Shown: positions 33,351 through 35,577 of the stretch, piece by piece | Numbering within the stretch: the first letter of the stretch is position 1 | Layout of the letters: every line of letters begins with the position of its first letter | Assembly: GCF_000308715.1 (NCBI RefSeq) | Contig: NZ_BAGH01000031.1 | Span: 1-35,577 of the forward strand | Source of the DNA: Nocardia tenerifensis NBRC 101015 | Lineage (GTDB): Bacteria; Actinomycetota; Actinomycetes; Mycobacteriales; Mycobacteriaceae | Length of the DNA stretch: 35,577 nucleotides | Direction: 5' to 3' | Position numbers and translations under genes: made by a program | Notes under the pieces: model-generated | The model's input: only the letters and a program-made list of their open reading frames with translations | Databases searched by the model: none | What the model was told of the DNA's origin: nothing

Positions 33351-33820
33351 CGATGTTCCCTCGATATCGGATGGTGCTGTGGTACAGCCGTTTTCAGGGC
33401 CTCCAGCAGTTCGTTCAGATCGGTATCCATGCGGGCCAGGCGTTCGACGTCGAAGCCGTCCAGCCGCGTGGTGAGCGCGGCGGCGAACGCCTGCCGCGCC
33501 TGGGTGAGCCGGTTGCGTCCGGCCGGGGTGAGCTCCACGACGACGGCCCTGGAGTCGGCCGTGTCCTTGCGCCTGGTCGCGAAGCCATCCGCGACCAGCC
33601 TGCCGATCAGCGTCGTTGCCGCCGGCTGGGAACAGCGGTCGATTCTGGCGAACTCACTGACCCGCACGGCGCCGTGTTCGTCGAGCACCGCCAGTGCCCG
33701 CAGCACCGCGCGCGGCAGATCGTCGCCGCTGACCACCCCGGCCAGCCGAGTGAGCCGGCCCGCGGTCACGAGTAGATCGACGACGATGTCATCCGCTGTG
33801 TTCACCTGAGCCTGCTGCAC
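33347..33820 (-). CDS. MarR-family transcriptional regulator
   Basis: A 157-residue winged-helix regulator. The recognition helix region is RVSEFARIDRCSQPAATTLI, followed by GRLVADGFATRRKDTADSRA, the wing with the typical D-x-R, then VVVELTPAGRNRL and a long C-terminal dimer helix. Translation probably starts at GTG 33820 or GTG 33805; the first has no clear ribosome site. It is coupled to the MFS gene by an ATGA overlap, and its upstream region is unusually AT-rich, a likely operator and promoter. Confidence 0.88.
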   Translation of the reverse strand: MQQAQVNTADDIVVDLLVTAGRLTRLAGVVSGDDLPRAVLRALAVLDEHGAVRVSEFARIDRCSQPAATTLIGRLVADGFATRRKDTADSRAVVVELTPAGRNRLTQARQAFAAALTTRLDGFDVERLARMDTDLNELLEALKTAVPQHHPISREHR

Positions 33821-33852
33821 TCATTTATTATTACATAAGCTAACTATATATG
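33821..33852 (-). promoter_or_regulatory. AT-rich promoter/operator region of the marR-MFS operon
   Basis: These 32 bases directly before the marR start are about 80 percent A/T in an otherwise GC-rich region. On the minus strand TTAT and ATAA flank a short centre (TTATGTAATAATAA), a small dyad of the kind MarR proteins bind. The exact operator cannot be fixed by eye. Confidence 0.45.
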
Positions 33853-33880
33853 TCCCGTGAACTCGATCACGGACACGGCA

Positions 33881-33912
33881 AAGCCCCGGCACGGTCGGCC
33901 GCGCCGGGGCTT
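33881..33912 (-). terminator. Terminator of the acyl-CoA dehydrogenase operon
   Basis: AAGCCCCGGC (33881-33890) and its exact complement GCCGGGGCTT (33903-33912) form a 10-base-pair stem with a 12-base loop. It lies 12 bases after the stop of the minus-strand dehydrogenase gene. Read on the minus strand, the stem ends in CTTT. A smaller dyad, CCGTGA/TCACGG (33855-33872), follows. Confidence 0.7.
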
Positions 33913-33923
33913 GACCTGGCGTT

Positions 33924-34964
33924 TTACGAGGCGGCCACGGGTCGGCGGGGTGTGCCGAAGAGGTGGGCGTTCCCGTGGGCGCGTTTGAAGAACAGGTGCG
34001 CGTCGTGCTCCCAGGTGATGGCTATGCCGCCGTGCAACTGGACGGTCTCGGCGACGATCGTGCTCAGGGCCTCGGTGCAGTGGCGGCGCGCGACCCAGAC
34101 GTCCTCGGCGGCGGTGGCGGCGTCTTCGGCGACCGCGAGGGTGGCGGCGACCGAGGCGGACTCCGCCGACTCCAGCAGGACGTACATATCGGCCATGCGG
34201 TGCTTGAGGGCCTGGAAGCTGCCGATCGGGCGGCCGAACTGGACCCGGGACTTGGTGTAGTCGACGGTCATCTCCAGGCAGCGCGCGGCGGCGCCGACCT
34301 GTTCGGCGGCGACCGCGGCCCAGGCGATCTCGCGCAGGCGGGTCGGCGCGGGGTCGCCGAGGCGAGTGGCCTCGGCCGCCGTGAAGGTGATCTCGGACAG
34401 CTTGCGCGTCGGGTCCATGGTCGGCACGACGCGTCGCGCGACACCGGTTGCGGCGGAAGCGATCTCGAAGAAGCCGGTCGAGGTGATCACGATCAGGGTG
34501 TCGGCGGTGTGCCCATCGATCACGTAATGCGCCGTGCCGGTGAGCTTTCCGCCGTCTTCCTCGACTCCAGGCTCGTCCCAGCCGCTTTCGTCGGCCCAGC
34601 AGACCGCGAGCGTGCGCGTCCCCTCGGCGACCTCGGGCAGCAATCGCGCGCACACCTGCGCGTCGCCCGACAGCAGCACGGCCTGCGTGCCGAGCACCGC
34701 GGAGCCGAGCATCGGCACCCCGGCCAGGGTGCGGCCCAATTCGCGCACCACGAGCAGGGATTCGACCAGGCTCGCGCCCACGCCGCCGTATTCCTCGGGA
34801 ATGGCCAAGGCCGCCACCCCGATCTGCTCGCACAGCCGCCGCCACAGCGCCGGGTCGTAGCCGAGCTCGGTGTCCATCGCCGCTCGCACCGCGGCCGACC
34901 CGGCGTGCTTGGCGAGCAGCGCGCGCACCGACGCGGTGAACTCCTGATGTTCGGTGCTCGTCAT
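33924..34964 (-). CDS. Acyl-CoA dehydrogenase subunit (FadE32/FadE33-like)
   Basis: A 346-residue acyl-CoA dehydrogenase. Segments typical of the family are IGVAALAIPEEYGGVGASLV near residue 50, VDYTKSRVQFGRPIGSFQAL near residue 235, and the C-terminal VQLHGGIAITWEHDAHLFFK near residue 315. The short middle domain with low conservation resembles the paired steroid dehydrogenases that work as heterotetramers. The gene upstream encodes another such subunit and overlaps by four bases (ATGA), so the two probably form one enzyme. By analogy with the fadE31-33 genes of mycobacteria they may act on the propionate side chain of the CD-ring intermediate HIP; this is an inference from arrangement only. 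Confidence 0.85.
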   Translation of the reverse strand: MTSTEHQEFTASVRALLAKHAGSAAVRAAMDTELGYDPALWRRLCEQIGVAALAIPEEYGGVGASLVESLLVVRELGRTLAGVPMLGSAVLGTQAVLLSGDAQVCARLLPEVAEGTRTLAVCWADESGWDEPGVEEDGGKLTGTAHYVIDGHTADTLIVITSTGFFEIASAATGVARRVVPTMDPTRKLSEITFTAAEATRLGDPAPTRLREIAWAAVAAEQVGAAARCLEMTVDYTKSRVQFGRPIGSFQALKHRMADMYVLLESAESASVAATLAVAEDAATAAEDVWVARRHCTEALSTIVAETVQLHGGIAITWEHDAHLFFKRAHGNAHLFGTPRRPVAAS

Positions 34965-35577
34965 GCCGTCCCCCGCGAATCGGCCTCGTCGCGGAGCGCG
35001 GCCGCGATCCGTGCGCGATGGAAATCCGCTGTGCCCCAGGCGGAGCGAAGCGCGGTGACCTTGGTGAGCCAGAGCGACAGGTCATACTCGGCGGTGTAGC
35101 CGATCGCCCCGTGCACCTGCAGCGCGGCCCGCGCCGCCCGGTAGGCCGCGTCGCCGCAGGCGACCACGGCGGCCGAGACATCGCGCCCGCGCGTCGGTTC
35201 GCCCATGGTGAGCGCGGCGCGATAGAGCAGCGGCTCGGCCAGATCGAGCCCGATCAGCACGTCGGCGAGCTTCTGCTTCACGGCCTGGAACTCGCCGATC
35301 GGCTTGCCGAACTGCTTGCGCTGCTTGGCGTATCCGGTGGTGGCGTCCAGCAGCGCGCGACCCGCGCCGAGCAGCTGGGCCGCGCAGGCCAGCGCGCCGG
35401 TGTCCAACGCGGTGGCGACGGCGGCGGCCACCTCCGGGCCCTCGGCCACCGCCTCGTCGGCGGAGACGGCGAACAGCCGGCGCGCCGGATCGACCGAGCG
35501 GACCAGTCCGGCCCGCTGCGCGGTATGCAGCCGGGCACCGTCGGCGATCAGCACGACCTCCGCGCTGTCGGCGTCGA
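34961..35577 (-). CDS. Acyl-CoA dehydrogenase subunit, 5' end beyond the window
   Basis: The last 205 or so residues of an acyl-CoA dehydrogenase; the N-terminus is cut by the window end, and the first in-window Met at 35554 is internal. The C-terminal domain is clear: DATTGYAKQRKQFGKPIGEF, then QAVKQKLADVLIGLDLAEPL, and the family motif ALQVHGAIGYTAEYDLSLWL, with TKVTALRSAWG following. Its stop overlaps the start of the next dehydrogenase gene (ATGA). Probable partner subunit of that protein. Confidence 0.83.
   Translation of the reverse strand, partial: DADSAEVVLIADGARLHTAQRAGLVRSVDPARRLFAVSADEAVAEGPEVAAAVATALDTGALACAAQLLGAGRALLDATTGYAKQRKQFGKPIGEFQAVKQKLADVLIGLDLAEPLLYRAALTMGEPTRGRDVSAAVVACGDAAYRAARAALQVHGAIGYTAEYDLSLWLTKVTALRSAWGTADFHRARIAAALRDEADSRGTA

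Overview
The window is very GC-rich, densely coded actinobacterial DNA. Gene content and order match the steroid (cholesterol) catabolic locus of mycolic-acid actinomycetes such as Nocardia and Rhodococcus. Four sites fitting the KstR operator pattern TnnAACnnGTTnnA (two exact, two with one mismatch) lie in the two divergent promoter regions of the catabolic genes. I identified genes from motifs and remembered family sequences; no database search was run.

Layout. (1) 1-5897, plus strand: the end of a side-chain operon. It holds a 5'-truncated acyl-CoA dehydrogenase, then ChsE1/FadE28, ChsE2/FadE29, ChsH2, ChsH1 and Ltp2, which remove the last three side-chain carbons of the steroid-CoA intermediate. 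(2) 6021-13928: about 8 kb unrelated to steroids. It holds a secreted or lipid-anchored deiminase-family protein, a NUDIX hydrolase, a VapBC toxin-antitoxin pair, a ZapE/AFG1-type ATPase and a five-gene DUF4129/MoxR/DUF58 membrane operon. (3) 14040-16612, minus strand: ChsH3-like hydratase and KstD. Divergent from them at 16726-21147, plus strand: a second KstD-like flavoprotein, then HsaE, HsaG and HsaF, which convert the ring-derived hydroxydienoate to central metabolites. (4) 21259-21603: a lone DUF433 antitoxin-like gene. (5) 21645-25230, minus strand: hsaA-hsaD-hsaC-hsaB, the A/B-ring opening enzymes. hsaD carries an apparent one-base deletion. Divergent is kshA plus a small Cys-rich gene. 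(6) 26992-33820: accessory and regulatory genes: cupin, AraC regulator, a TetR/flavin-monooxygenase pair with two tetO-like operators, an APH-type phosphotransferase, a DUF427 protein, and an MFS transporter with a MarR regulator. (7) 33924-35577, minus strand: two acyl-CoA dehydrogenase subunits, the upstream one cut by the window end.

Together KshA and KstD open ring B, HsaA/B hydroxylate the resulting secosteroid phenol, HsaC cleaves ring A, HsaD hydrolyses the product, and HsaE/F/G finish the small fragment. The most notable points are the hsaD frameshift, the Tn10-like tetO/TetR arrangement controlling a flavin monooxygenase, the KstR box abutting the kstD start codon, a low-complexity insert in ChsE2, and a conserved-looking Cys-rich partner of KshA. 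No rRNA, tRNA or CRISPR array was seen. No gene-free stretch exceeds 300 bases; the longest are about 150 bp promoter or intergenic regions.
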